From Sphingomonas sp. CBMAI 2297 (lineage in GTDB: Bacteria > Pseudomonadota > Alphaproteobacteria > Sphingomonadales > Sphingomonadaceae): a stretch of DNA of 64,000 bases. The position numbers and the translations under genes were made by a program. This document shows positions 8,886 to 17,705 of this stretch, piece by piece (position 1 is the first letter of the stretch; every line of letters starts with the position of its first letter). Where the stretch lies: contig NZ_JAPDIR010000017.1 in assembly GCF_029870595.1 (NCBI RefSeq), forward strand, positions 1-64,000. Direction: 5' to 3'. The notes below the pieces were generated by a model. That model made no database searches and was not told the origin of the DNA. It was given only the letters and a program-made list of their open reading frames with translations.

Positions 8886-11201
8886 TCATGCCGGGAGCCG
8901 GCCGCCGGACGGCGGACGGTCCTGCGGCGCGCGGCCGAATGCGGGGTTGGGCCGCGCGCTCATCGTGAAGCGCAGCGTCCCGCCCTGGACGAGATCGGCG
9001 TGCGAGATCCAGCTCTTCGACCAGGGGCGATCGTTCCAGCTGACGGCATGGACATAGGGCGTCTCCGCCGAGTTGCCGGGCGCCTCGACGGTCAGCGTGC
9101 GTCCCCGCGGCAGGGCAACGCTGGCGCGCGTGAAGAGCGGCGAGCCGAAGACATAGACGGCCTCGACCGGGTCCACCGGATAGAAGCCCAGCGCCGAGAA
9201 CACGAACCAGGCGCTCATCTGGCCGCAATCATCGTTGCCGATGATGCCCTTCGGCGCGTTCTGGTACATCTCGGTGCACAGCCGGCGAACCATCGCCTGC
9301 GTCTTCCAGGGCGCGCCCGTGAACGCATAGAGATAGGGCGCGTGCTGGTCCGGCTCGTTGCCATGGGCATATTGCCCGACCAGCCCCGCAATGTCGGGCG
9401 GCGCATTGGCCGGCAGGGTCGACGGCGCGCTGAACAGCGCATCGAGCTTCGCCTCGAAGGCGGCATCGCCCCCCATATGCGCGATCAGCCCATAGACGTC
9501 GTGCTGGTTGAGGAACGTCGCCTGCCAGCCATTCGCCTCGGTATAGTCGCGCCACCAGGGCTTGGGCATGTGCCCGAGCTGGATCGGATCATAGGGCGCC
9601 CACCAGCTGCCATCGTCGAACCGCGGGCGCGCGAAGCCGATCCTGCCGTCGATCACGTTGCGCCAGTTCGCGGAGCGCTTGCGCAACCGCTCGGCGTCCT
9701 CCCCCGCCCCGGCCGCGCGCGCCAGGTGCGAGGACGCCCAGTCGTCATAGGCATATTCCTGCGTCCGGCTCACGCTCTCGAACACCTTGTCCGCCGGCAC
9801 ATATCCCTTGGCGTCGTACAGGTCGCGGCCCAGGCTGTTGTCCTTGTCGGGCGCGGAGAAATCGAAGCTCCGGCGGCGGATCGCCGGCCAGGCCGCGGCA
9901 TAGTCGGCGGGAATGCCCTTGGCCTGCGCCTCGGCAAGGGGCACCACGCCGTGCCAGCCGATCATGGTGCCGGTCTCCTTGCCCTGGAGCGGCCAGACCA
10001 GCGGGCCGAAGGGCGACTGCGCCGTCTGGCGGATCAGATCGTCGACAAAGGCCTTGCTCCGCTCCGGCGCCACCAGCGTGAGCAGCGGCAGCTGCGCGCG
10101 ATAGACGTCCCAGAGCGAGTAGCTGCTATAGGCGGCGGCATCGGCCGGCACCCGCTGGATCTTCCCGTCGAGCCCCGGATAGCGCCCGTCGACATCGGAA
10201 AGCAGCGTCGGCGCAAGCTGTGCGTGATAGAAAGCGGAGGCCATGATCACGCGCTGGTCCGGCGTGCCGCCCTCCACCGCGATCCTGCCCAGCGCCGCAT
10301 TCCACCGCGCCGCCGCCGCGTTCCGCACCCGATCGAAATTCCAGTGCGTCGCGTGCGGCGCCAGGTTCGCGCGCGCGCCGGCCATGTCGACCGCCGAGAT
10401 GCCGCAGCGGATCAGGATCGGCGCGGCGCCGGCATCGTCGTAGAACAGCGCCGCCTTGACTCGCTTTCCGGCGACGCCGGTCGCGCCGGCGGGCTGCTCG
10501 GCATCCTCGTCCCCATAGAATGCGATGCGATCGGGTTTCCGGGAGAATTGCATGGCGAAGAAGATCCGCCGCCCCTTGGCCCAGCGGAACACGCGGCGGC
10601 CGCCGGTGAGCGTGCCCTCGGCATCGATGGCGAGATGCGCGTCGTCGACGAGCCACCCCTGGTCCGACTTGTCGCGGATCATGTGCGACAGGTCGATCAG
10701 GATATGGCCCGGTCCCTTGGGGAAGCTGTGGCGATGCCAGCCGGTGCGCTCGGTGACGGTCAGCTCCGCCTGCACGCCACTCTCCAGCGTCACCCGGTAA
10801 TAGCCAGGCTCGGCACGCTCGTCGGTGAAGCGCTGGCGATAGCCGGCGTCCGGATCGGCGAGCGGCCCCGGCAACAGGTGCAGCGGCCCCCGGGTCGGCA
10901 CCACCAGCACGTCGAGCATGTCGCCGATGCCGGTGCCCGACAGGTGCGTGTGGCTGAAGCCCATGATCGAGGTGTCGCTGCGATGATAGCCCGAGCAGGT
11001 GTCCCAGCGCTCGACATCGGTGTCCGGCGAGAGCTGGACCATGCCGAAGGGCAGGGTCGCGCCCGGATAGGTATGGCCGTCCCCGCCGGTGCCGACGAAC
11101 AGGTTCGGCGCCGCCGGCGCGATCGCCCCCGCGGGCGGCAGGGCGGCGGCGACTGCGCCCAGGGCACTGCCGGCAAACAGCTGACGACGCGACAGGTTCA
11201 T
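8886..11201 (-). CDS. GH92 family alpha-mannosidase
   Basis: A 771-residue exported GH92 exo-alpha-mannosidase, a Ca2+-dependent inverting family acting on alpha-1,2, -1,3, -1,4 or -1,6 mannose of N-glycans. The start at 11201 gives a Tat-like signal (LSRRQLFAGSALGAV) and lies inside the GH125 stop (ATGA overlap); a longer in-frame version to 11540 has no sensible N-terminus. Family hallmarks are visible: VGTGGDGHTYPGA and PFGMVQLSPDT near the mature N-terminus, WDTCSGYH, SYSLWDVYRAQLPL, and near residue 655 GNDDCGQMSAWFVFSALGF. It probably acts with the GH125 gene upstream to trim the mannose core. Linkage specificity is unknown. Confidence 0.93.
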   Translation of the reverse strand: MNLSRRQLFAGSALGAVAAALPPAGAIAPAAPNLFVGTGGDGHTYPGATLPFGMVQLSPDTDVERWDTCSGYHRSDTSIMGFSHTHLSGTGIGDMLDVLVVPTRGPLHLLPGPLADPDAGYRQRFTDERAEPGYYRVTLESGVQAELTVTERTGWHRHSFPKGPGHILIDLSHMIRDKSDQGWLVDDAHLAIDAEGTLTGGRRVFRWAKGRRIFFAMQFSRKPDRIAFYGDEDAEQPAGATGVAGKRVKAALFYDDAGAAPILIRCGISAVDMAGARANLAPHATHWNFDRVRNAAAARWNAALGRIAVEGGTPDQRVIMASAFYHAQLAPTLLSDVDGRYPGLDGKIQRVPADAAAYSSYSLWDVYRAQLPLLTLVAPERSKAFVDDLIRQTAQSPFGPLVWPLQGKETGTMIGWHGVVPLAEAQAKGIPADYAAAWPAIRRRSFDFSAPDKDNSLGRDLYDAKGYVPADKVFESVSRTQEYAYDDWASSHLARAAGAGEDAERLRKRSANWRNVIDGRIGFARPRFDDGSWWAPYDPIQLGHMPKPWWRDYTEANGWQATFLNQHDVYGLIAHMGGDAAFEAKLDALFSAPSTLPANAPPDIAGLVGQYAHGNEPDQHAPYLYAFTGAPWKTQAMVRRLCTEMYQNAPKGIIGNDDCGQMSAWFVFSALGFYPVDPVEAVYVFGSPLFTRASVALPRGRTLTVEAPGNSAETPYVHAVSWNDRPWSKSWISHADLVQGGTLRFTMSARPNPAFGRAPQDRPPSGGRLPA

Positions 11202-12610
11202 AGCGGTTCCTTCAAGAGATGGGGGCGCACGTCCGCCAGATGGACGATCAACTCCCCGAAGAGCCCATTGGCCCAGGCGAACCATTTGCGGGTGAAGATC
11301 GCGGGATCGTCCTTGTCGAAGGCCTCGTGCACGAAGCCGGTATCGGCATCGGTGTCGCGGAGCGTCTTCAGGCATCGCCGGATCGTCGCGTCGTCGCCGG
11401 CGCTCAGCGCCCGGACGATCAGCGACATCGGCCAGATCTGGCCGCTTCCGACATGGGGGCCGCCAATGCCTTCGGCGGCGCGCCCCCGGAAGAACCAGGG
11501 ATTGGCATTGCTCCACGCCGCATCCGCCGTCCGGCGCCACAATGCGTCGCTCGGCTTCACGCAGCCCAGATAGGCCAGGCCGGAAAGCGACGGGACGTTG
11601 GCGTCGTCCAGGAAAACCGCATTGCCATAGCCGTCGACTTCATAGGCCCAGACGCGCCGGCCGCCCGGCAGGCGCATCGTGCCATGCGCGCGCAAGGCGG
11701 CGGACACTTCCCCGGCGAGCGCCATGGCTTCGGCCGCAAGCGCAGGATCGGGGCGCGCTTCGGAACATAGCGCCGCCAGTTCGCGCAGCGCAGTGACGGC
11801 GAACAGATTGGCCGGGATCAGGAAGGGATAGAGACAGGCATCGTCCGATGGGCGGAAGCCGGAATGGATCAGCCCGGTCGGCCGGGTGGGATTGCCGGTG
11901 CTCCACAGCAAGGTCTCGGTCGGCTGCGGGGCGTTGCGGCGGAAGCGATAGGGCCCGGGCCCCGTCTTGCGCTGCTGCTCGCGAAAGGTCCGCACGATCA
12001 CGCGCATCGCTTCCGCCCAGGTCGCATCGAAGGGGCGCGCATCGCCGGTCGCCCGCCAATATTGATGGCCCAGCCGGATGACGTAGCAGAGCGAATCCAC
12101 TTCCCATTTCCGCTCCGCGACGCCCGGCTTCATCTCGGTATCGTCATCGACGGCCCAGGAAAGGCTCGTCCGCGCCAGCGGATCCTCCATGAACGCATTG
12201 GCATAGGGATCGATCAGCACCGAGCGGGCATGCCGCGCGATCAGGCCGCGCAGGAGCATGGCGAGCCGGGCATCTTCCCGGGCCAGATGGAGATAGGGCT
12301 TCATCTGCGCGGACGAATCGCGCAGCCACAGGCAGGGAATGTCCCCGGTCACGACGAAGCTGTCCTGCTCGCCGGCACGCAGGACCGTGGTGTCGAGCGT
12401 GTTGGGCCAGGAATTGGCGAACATCCAGGCGAGCTTGGGGTCGCCGATCCGGGCCGACACGCGCGCGATCTCGCGCTCCACCGCCGGGCTGGTGAAGCGC
12501 CGCTCGCCGATGGGCGGGCGCTGCGAGGCAAAGGCCGGGGCGCTTGCCCATGCCGGGCGCGCCGCCGCGAACGCCAGCCCGGCGGCGAGCATGCCGCGCC
12601 GGTCCATCAT
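11198..12610 (-). CDS. GH125 exo-alpha-1,6-mannosidase
   Basis: A 470-residue exported protein of GH125, metal-independent inverting exo-alpha-1,6-mannosidases. After a Tat-like N-terminus (MMDRRGMLAAGLAFAAA) come the family segments FANSWPNTLDTTV, TGDIPCLWLRDSSAQMKPY, DPYANAF and HVGSGQIWPMSLIVRAL, characteristic of the (alpha/alpha)6 barrel. Length is normal. The start at 12610 (first of two adjacent ATGs) overlaps the GH3 stop, and its own stop overlaps the GH92 start, so translation is coupled on both sides. A GH125/GH92 pair is typical of N-glycan-degrading loci. Confidence 0.92.
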   Translation of the reverse strand: MMDRRGMLAAGLAFAAARPAWASAPAFASQRPPIGERRFTSPAVEREIARVSARIGDPKLAWMFANSWPNTLDTTVLRAGEQDSFVVTGDIPCLWLRDSSAQMKPYLHLAREDARLAMLLRGLIARHARSVLIDPYANAFMEDPLARTSLSWAVDDDTEMKPGVAERKWEVDSLCYVIRLGHQYWRATGDARPFDATWAEAMRVIVRTFREQQRKTGPGPYRFRRNAPQPTETLLWSTGNPTRPTGLIHSGFRPSDDACLYPFLIPANLFAVTALRELAALCSEARPDPALAAEAMALAGEVSAALRAHGTMRLPGGRRVWAYEVDGYGNAVFLDDANVPSLSGLAYLGCVKPSDALWRRTADAAWSNANPWFFRGRAAEGIGGPHVGSGQIWPMSLIVRALSAGDDATIRRCLKTLRDTDADTGFVHEAFDKDDPAIFTRKWFAWANGLFGELIVHLADVRPHLLKEPL

Positions 12611-15138
12611 TTCGGCAGTTCCAGCGCGCTGCCCGGCAAGGTCGCCTCGACCCATTGCCCGGGTCCGTCGCCGGGCTGTCCGCCGCCGATCCAGAAGCGA
12701 TATTTCCCCGGCAGGACATGCCGGGTGCCGTCGCGCGCAACGCTCGACAGGCCGCGCGGATCGATCGTGAGGGAAACCGTCTGCCCCTTGCCCGGCGCCA
12801 GCGGCACGCGCGCGAAGCCGGCGAGCTGCCGTTGCAGGACGGGATCGGTCATCACCGGCGCCTCGTCATCGGCGGGCGGCACGACATAGGCCTGCACCAC
12901 TTCCTCGCCCGGACGGCTCCCGGCATTGGCGATCCGGACCGTCAGGGTCACCGGCTCGCCGGTGCCGCCGGCGCGGACCGCGGCGCCGGAATAGCTGAAC
13001 CGCGTGTAGCTCAGGCCATGGCCGAAGCCCCAGAGCGGCTGCCCGGTGAAGTAGCGATAGGTGCGCTCCTTCATGCCGTAATCGATAAAGGCGGGCAGAT
13101 CGCCGGTCGCGCGATAGAAGGTCACCGGCAGGCGCCCGCTGGGGTTGCTCGCGCCCGCCAGCGTATCGGCCAGCGCAATTCCCCCCGCCTCGCCCGGATA
13201 CCATAGCGCGAGTATCGCATCGGCCTGGCCCGGATCGAGCGACACCGCGCTGCCGCTCGCCAGGACGAGCACGATCGGCTTGCCCGTCGCCCGGATCGCC
13301 TCGACCAGGCGCGCCTGGGGGGCGGGCAGCGCGATGTCGGTGCGATCGCCGCCGACGAAGCCGGGCACCTGGACCTGGAGCGCCTCGCCCTCGAGATCGG
13401 GCGACAGGCCGACGACCACCACCGCGACGCCCGCCGCCTTCGCCGCCGCCACCGCTTCGGCGAGCAGCGGCTCGGCGGGCGGCAGCCAGAGGAGGCGCAG
13501 GCTCTCGTCCTCGCTGCGATGGTCGAGCTCGAGCGCGATCGGCTGGGCCGATCCGTCGCTGTCGATCGTCAGTTCCACCCGCCCCTTGGGCAGCGTGCCG
13601 GCATGGAGCACGCGCCCGCCCAGGGTGAGCGTGATCGTGTCGTGCAGCGTGCAGTCCTTCCAGCACTGGGCCTGGTCGAGGACCAGGCGGTAGCGGCCGG
13701 GACCCGGCGGCACGAAGCGCCCGGTCCAGCGACCGCGCCAGCCGGTGACCGGGACGCCCGGCCCCGGCGCGGCGCGGTTGAGGTCCAGATCGATCCTGGG
13801 CTCGGCGCGCGCCAGGACCGTCCTGCCGTCCACCTGATATTCGGCGCGCAGCTCCTGGAGCGCGGTGTCCGGCATCACCACCGGCGCGCCTTCCGCGAGG
13901 ATCGAGCCCTGCGCGTAAGCGACGCTGGCGAAGCGTTTCCTCAGGCCGGCCAGCGGCGTGACGGGATCGACGGCGGTGCCGTGATAATTGCCCTGCAGCA
14001 CGCCCAGATCGTCGGCGTTGGCGCCGATGACCGCCAGCCGGGTGCGCGGATCGAGCGGCAGCAGCCCCTGCTCGTTGCGCAGCAGCACGATCGACTTGCG
14101 CGCCGCCTCGAGCGCGACCGCGCGGTGCTCCGGCGTCGCGACTTCCCCGGGGCGGATGGCGGACCAGGGCGAGCGCGCGCCAAAGGCTATTCCCAGGTCG
14201 CGCCGCGCCGAAAGGACCCGGACCAGCGCGGCATCCACCTCGTCTTCGCGCAGCAGGCCCTGGCGCACCGCGGCGGGCAGCGCGCCATAGGCGGAACCGC
14301 AATTGAGGTCGGTCCCCCCTTTGAGCGCGGCCGCGGACGCCGCCGCGCCGCCCAGGCGATAATGGTGGAAGAGATGGATGTTGGCGACGGCATCGCAATC
14401 GGAAACGGAGAAGCCCTGGAACCCCCAGTCGCGCCGGACCCGCTCCACCATCAGCGACGGCAGCGCGCAGACGGGAACGCCGTGCACGGCGTTATAGGCG
14501 CACATCACTGATCGCGCCTTGCCCTCGGCGATCGCCCTCCGGAACGCGGGGAGATAGGTCGCCTCGAGGTCGCGGGGCGAGGGATCCACGTCGAAGCCGT
14601 CGCGGCCCGCCTCGGGGCCGCTGTGCACCGCGAGATGCTTGGGCGTGGCGATCACCTTGGGCGCGCGCGGATCGGGGCCCTGCAGGCCGCGGATGAAGCC
14701 CACGGCCAGGCTGCCGGTCAGATAGGGGTCCTCGCCATAGGTCTCCTGCCCCCTGCCCCAGCGCGGATCGCGGAAGATGTTGATGTTGGGCGACCAGATC
14801 GTCAGCCCCTCATAGATGCGGCGATCGGCGCCCGCCGGCCGCGCGTTGAACCGCGCCCGTGCCTCGGTCGACACCACATCGCCGACGCGGCGCAGCAGAT
14901 CGGGGTCCCAGGTCGCCGCCAGCGCGATCGCCTGGGGGAACACCGTGGCCGGCCCGTTGCGCGCCAGGCCGTGCAGCCCTTCGTTCCACCAGTCATAGGC
15001 GGGCAGCCCGGCATCGGGCGCGGCGGGGGCGGTCGACTGGAGTTGCGCCGCCTTCTCCTCCAGCGTCATCGCCGCGACCGTCTCGACGACCGGATCGGGG
15101 GCGGCCGGCACCGCCTGGGCGAGCAGAAGCCAGATCAT
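12607..15138 (-). CDS. GH3 beta-glycosidase with PA14 insert (beta-xylosidase/beta-glucosidase-like)
   Basis: An 843-residue retaining GH3 enzyme with an N-terminal Sec-like signal (MIWLLLAQAVPAAP). The barrel domain carries the KH and nucleophile motifs ATPKHLAVHSGPEAGRD and SVSDCDAV, with the nucleophile Asp at about residue 247. A PA14-like domain (roughly residues 395-540) is inserted in the C-terminal half, followed by a fibronectin-III-like end. The SDCDA form of the nucleophile motif is common in GH3 beta-xylosidases, and plant N-glycans carry core beta-1,2-xylose, so that activity is plausible here; it is an inference. It is coupled by ATGA overlaps to the GH2 gene before and the GH125 gene after. 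Confidence 0.88.
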   Translation of the reverse strand: MIWLLLAQAVPAAPDPVVETVAAMTLEEKAAQLQSTAPAAPDAGLPAYDWWNEGLHGLARNGPATVFPQAIALAATWDPDLLRRVGDVVSTEARARFNARPAGADRRIYEGLTIWSPNINIFRDPRWGRGQETYGEDPYLTGSLAVGFIRGLQGPDPRAPKVIATPKHLAVHSGPEAGRDGFDVDPSPRDLEATYLPAFRRAIAEGKARSVMCAYNAVHGVPVCALPSLMVERVRRDWGFQGFSVSDCDAVANIHLFHHYRLGGAAASAAALKGGTDLNCGSAYGALPAAVRQGLLREDEVDAALVRVLSARRDLGIAFGARSPWSAIRPGEVATPEHRAVALEAARKSIVLLRNEQGLLPLDPRTRLAVIGANADDLGVLQGNYHGTAVDPVTPLAGLRKRFASVAYAQGSILAEGAPVVMPDTALQELRAEYQVDGRTVLARAEPRIDLDLNRAAPGPGVPVTGWRGRWTGRFVPPGPGRYRLVLDQAQCWKDCTLHDTITLTLGGRVLHAGTLPKGRVELTIDSDGSAQPIALELDHRSEDESLRLLWLPPAEPLLAEAVAAAKAAGVAVVVVGLSPDLEGEALQVQVPGFVGGDRTDIALPAPQARLVEAIRATGKPIVLVLASGSAVSLDPGQADAILALWYPGEAGGIALADTLAGASNPSGRLPVTFYRATGDLPAFIDYGMKERTYRYFTGQPLWGFGHGLSYTRFSYSGAAVRAGGTGEPVTLTVRIANAGSRPGEEVVQAYVVPPADDEAPVMTDPVLQRQLAGFARVPLAPGKGQTVSLTIDPRGLSSVARDGTRHVLPGKYRFWIGGGQPGDGPGQWVEATLPGSALELPK

Positions 15139-17705
15139 CGGGCGAGGCTCCTCAGGGTCAGCGCGCGTGCCAGCGCCGCACGGCTGGCCTCGGACGCGAT
15201 GGTGACGGTCACGCTCTCGCCCGGAAGCAGGTCGAAGCCATTGTCGCTCGGCCGGGCCGCGACCGTGCCGAAGTCGAGCATCACCGCGCGGGCCAGCCCG
15301 GTAGCCGAAAGAGTCACGCTATCCCCCTTCCAGGCCGCGCGCAGGCCCGGCGCGGGATAGGCCATCTCCCCGGGCGGCGCGCGCTCGACGATGATGCGGT
15401 GCACGACCTGCCCGCCGATCAGCAGCTCGGCCACCGCGAAGCTGGCCCGGGCCGGCGCATCGCGGAACAGGGCCGCATCGTCGATACGCGCGACTTCGGT
15501 CGCGGCCAGCGGCGGCAGGCTGATCTCGGCGGCCCGCTCCCCGAGCGGCTGCCCGTCCATCGTCATCGCGCGCACCCGCCAGCGCGCCGCGATCGGCGCG
15601 GTCGCGTCCGAAACCAGGGTGACGCGCGTCACCGCATCCTTGTGCTCCGCCACGATCGCCTGGGGCGCGAAGAAGCGCCGCGCGGCGAAATGCAGCAGCT
15701 TCCACCGGCCGGCATGGTCGATGCTCGACCAGGAGATCGCCGGCCAGCTGTCGTTGAGCTGCCAATAGAGCGACCCCATCGTCACCGGGCGGCAAGCCCG
15801 ATGGTGCAGCGCCGCCATCTCGATCGCCTGGGCCTGGTTCACCTGGCTGAGATAGACGAAATCGGCGAAGTCGCGCGCGGGGCGCAGGCGCTGGTCGATA
15901 TAGAATTGCAGCCGGGCATTGCCCTCGCCCGCCAGGAATTTCTGGTGCGCCTTGAGGACCGGGCTGTCGGGCGCGAGCGGCCCCTCGCCGGCGAATTCGC
16001 GGATCGTCGCAAGGCCGGGCATGGCCTGGAAGCCATATTCCGACATGAAGCGCGGACAGGAATCGAGATAGCGCTCGACCGGTTTGGAACCGGACCAGAC
16101 GTCCCAGAAATGCCGGTCCCCGCTCGCATCGGTATCGACGGGCCCCCGGTAATCGGTCGAGGGCGAGCCCGGCCAATAGGGAATCCCCGGCGCGTTGCGC
16201 GTCACCGCGTCGCGCAGCACCCGGTCGAACAGCACAGCCATGCCGACGCCGATCCGCTCGCGCTCCTCGGGGCCGACAGCCTGTTTGAAGGCCTTGCGGT
16301 CCGACCAGTTCTCCCAGCCCGACAGCACTTCGTTGTTGCCCGCCCAGAGGACGATCGAGGCATGATTGGCCAGCCGGGCCACTTGCTCATCGGCCTCGCT
16401 CGCCACGCTGTCCCGGAAAGCGGCGTCGGGCGGCGTCACCGCGCCCCCGAACATGAAGTCCTGCCAGACGAGAATCCCGAGCTCGTCCGCGGCGTCGTAA
16501 AAGGCGTCGTCGAGATAATAGCCGCCGCCCCAGATGCGGATCATGTTCATGTTGGCCGCCCGCGCATCGGCAAGCATCGACCGCATCGTCCCGGCCGATA
16601 CCCGGGCCGGGAAATTGTCGAACGGGATGAGGTTGGCGCCCTTGGCGAAGACCGGAATCCCGTTGATGCGAAAGCCGAAGGCGCCGCCGTCGCGCAGCAG
16701 CTCGACGGTGCGCAGGCCGATGCGGGTGGCGGCACGGTCCGCGCCTTCCAGCTCCGCTTCGACCCGGTAGAGCGGCTGATCGCCATAACCGGCCGGCTGC
16801 CAGCGCTTCGGATCGGCGAGCGAAACCGGGACGGAGACCAGATTCCGGCCCGGCGCCAGGACGACGGCGCGATCGACGACCAGGGCTTCGCCCGCCGGCG
16901 TCGTCACCACCAGCCGCACCCGCCGGGCGCCCGGGGTTCCCGCGACCACCTCGAGGCGCACCAGCAGGCGCGCCTCGGCATCGGAAAGCGCTTCCGCCTC
17001 CACCCGGAGGCGATCGATCCGGGCGGCATCCCATTGCTCGAGCCGCACGTCCCGCCAGATGCCCGCGGTCACGATGCGCGGCGCCCAATCCCAGCCATAT
17101 TGATATTTGGGCTTGCGGACATAGGGCGAGGTCTGGCGCCCCTTCGGCTCGTCGCCGAACGCGCTGTCATATTCCCCGGGGAGCGGATGCGCCTCGGCCA
17201 GCACCATCGGCTGGAGCCGCCGTATCGGCGAGGCGACCAGCACGGTGATCTCGTTGTCGCCGGCGCGCAGGAGCGGCCTGGCGTCGGCGCGCCAGCGGCG
17301 ATGGGCATTGTCCGCCGCGAGCAGCAGCATGCCGTTGACCCGCACCTCGGCAAAGGTGTCGAGCCCGTCGAATACCAGGTCGAGATGGCCGGCCGCGAGC
17401 ATCGCCGGCGTTACCGCCAGGGTCCGCTTCCATTCCCAATCGGTCAGGCCGGCCCATTGGATCGCGCCCTCATTGGTGCCCCGATAGGGATCGGGCACCA
17501 GCCCGGCGGCGATCAGGTCCTGCTGCACGCTGCCGGGCACCGTGGCGGGGATCCAGCGGGCCGCGCGCGGATGCGCCGCCGCGGCGGCCTTGTCCGACGG
17601 CGCTATCCGCACCTGCCAGCCGGTGTCGAGCCGTGTCACCGCCTTCGGCGCGGCGAACGCTCCCGCCGGGAGCAACAGGAGCAGGAGCGCGGCGAGCCAC
17701 TTCAT
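15135..17705 (-). CDS. GH2 beta-mannosidase, exported
   Basis: An 856-residue GH2 enzyme with a clear Sec signal (MKWLAALLLLLLPAGAFA). Domain order is the jelly-roll sugar-binding domain (IPATVPGSVQQDL, YRGTNEGAIQW), Ig-like domains, and a TIM barrel. The acid/base is in LWAGNNEVLSGW (about E459) and the nucleophile in PRFMSEYGFQAMP (about E556). The NNE and SEYGFQ forms are typical of beta-mannosidases rather than beta-galactosidases. Its likely job is to cleave the single Man-beta-1,4-GlcNAc bond of the N-glycan core after alpha-mannosidases. The start was chosen at the signal peptide, which overlaps the GH20 stop by 4 bp; an in-frame extension to 17903 is discarded. Confidence 0.93.
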   Translation of the reverse strand: MKWLAALLLLLLPAGAFAAPKAVTRLDTGWQVRIAPSDKAAAAAHPRAARWIPATVPGSVQQDLIAAGLVPDPYRGTNEGAIQWAGLTDWEWKRTLAVTPAMLAAGHLDLVFDGLDTFAEVRVNGMLLLAADNAHRRWRADARPLLRAGDNEITVLVASPIRRLQPMVLAEAHPLPGEYDSAFGDEPKGRQTSPYVRKPKYQYGWDWAPRIVTAGIWRDVRLEQWDAARIDRLRVEAEALSDAEARLLVRLEVVAGTPGARRVRLVVTTPAGEALVVDRAVVLAPGRNLVSVPVSLADPKRWQPAGYGDQPLYRVEAELEGADRAATRIGLRTVELLRDGGAFGFRINGIPVFAKGANLIPFDNFPARVSAGTMRSMLADARAANMNMIRIWGGGYYLDDAFYDAADELGILVWQDFMFGGAVTPPDAAFRDSVASEADEQVARLANHASIVLWAGNNEVLSGWENWSDRKAFKQAVGPEERERIGVGMAVLFDRVLRDAVTRNAPGIPYWPGSPSTDYRGPVDTDASGDRHFWDVWSGSKPVERYLDSCPRFMSEYGFQAMPGLATIREFAGEGPLAPDSPVLKAHQKFLAGEGNARLQFYIDQRLRPARDFADFVYLSQVNQAQAIEMAALHHRACRPVTMGSLYWQLNDSWPAISWSSIDHAGRWKLLHFAARRFFAPQAIVAEHKDAVTRVTLVSDATAPIAARWRVRAMTMDGQPLGERAAEISLPPLAATEVARIDDAALFRDAPARASFAVAELLIGGQVVHRIIVERAPPGEMAYPAPGLRAAWKGDSVTLSATGLARAVMLDFGTVAARPSDNGFDLLPGESVTVTIASEASRAALARALTLRSLAR

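Noticed and set aside
8847..11573. 908-codon plus-strand ORF opposite GH92
   Set aside because: Low-information Arg/Gly/Ala composition with no motif, fully opposite a well-supported glycosidase.
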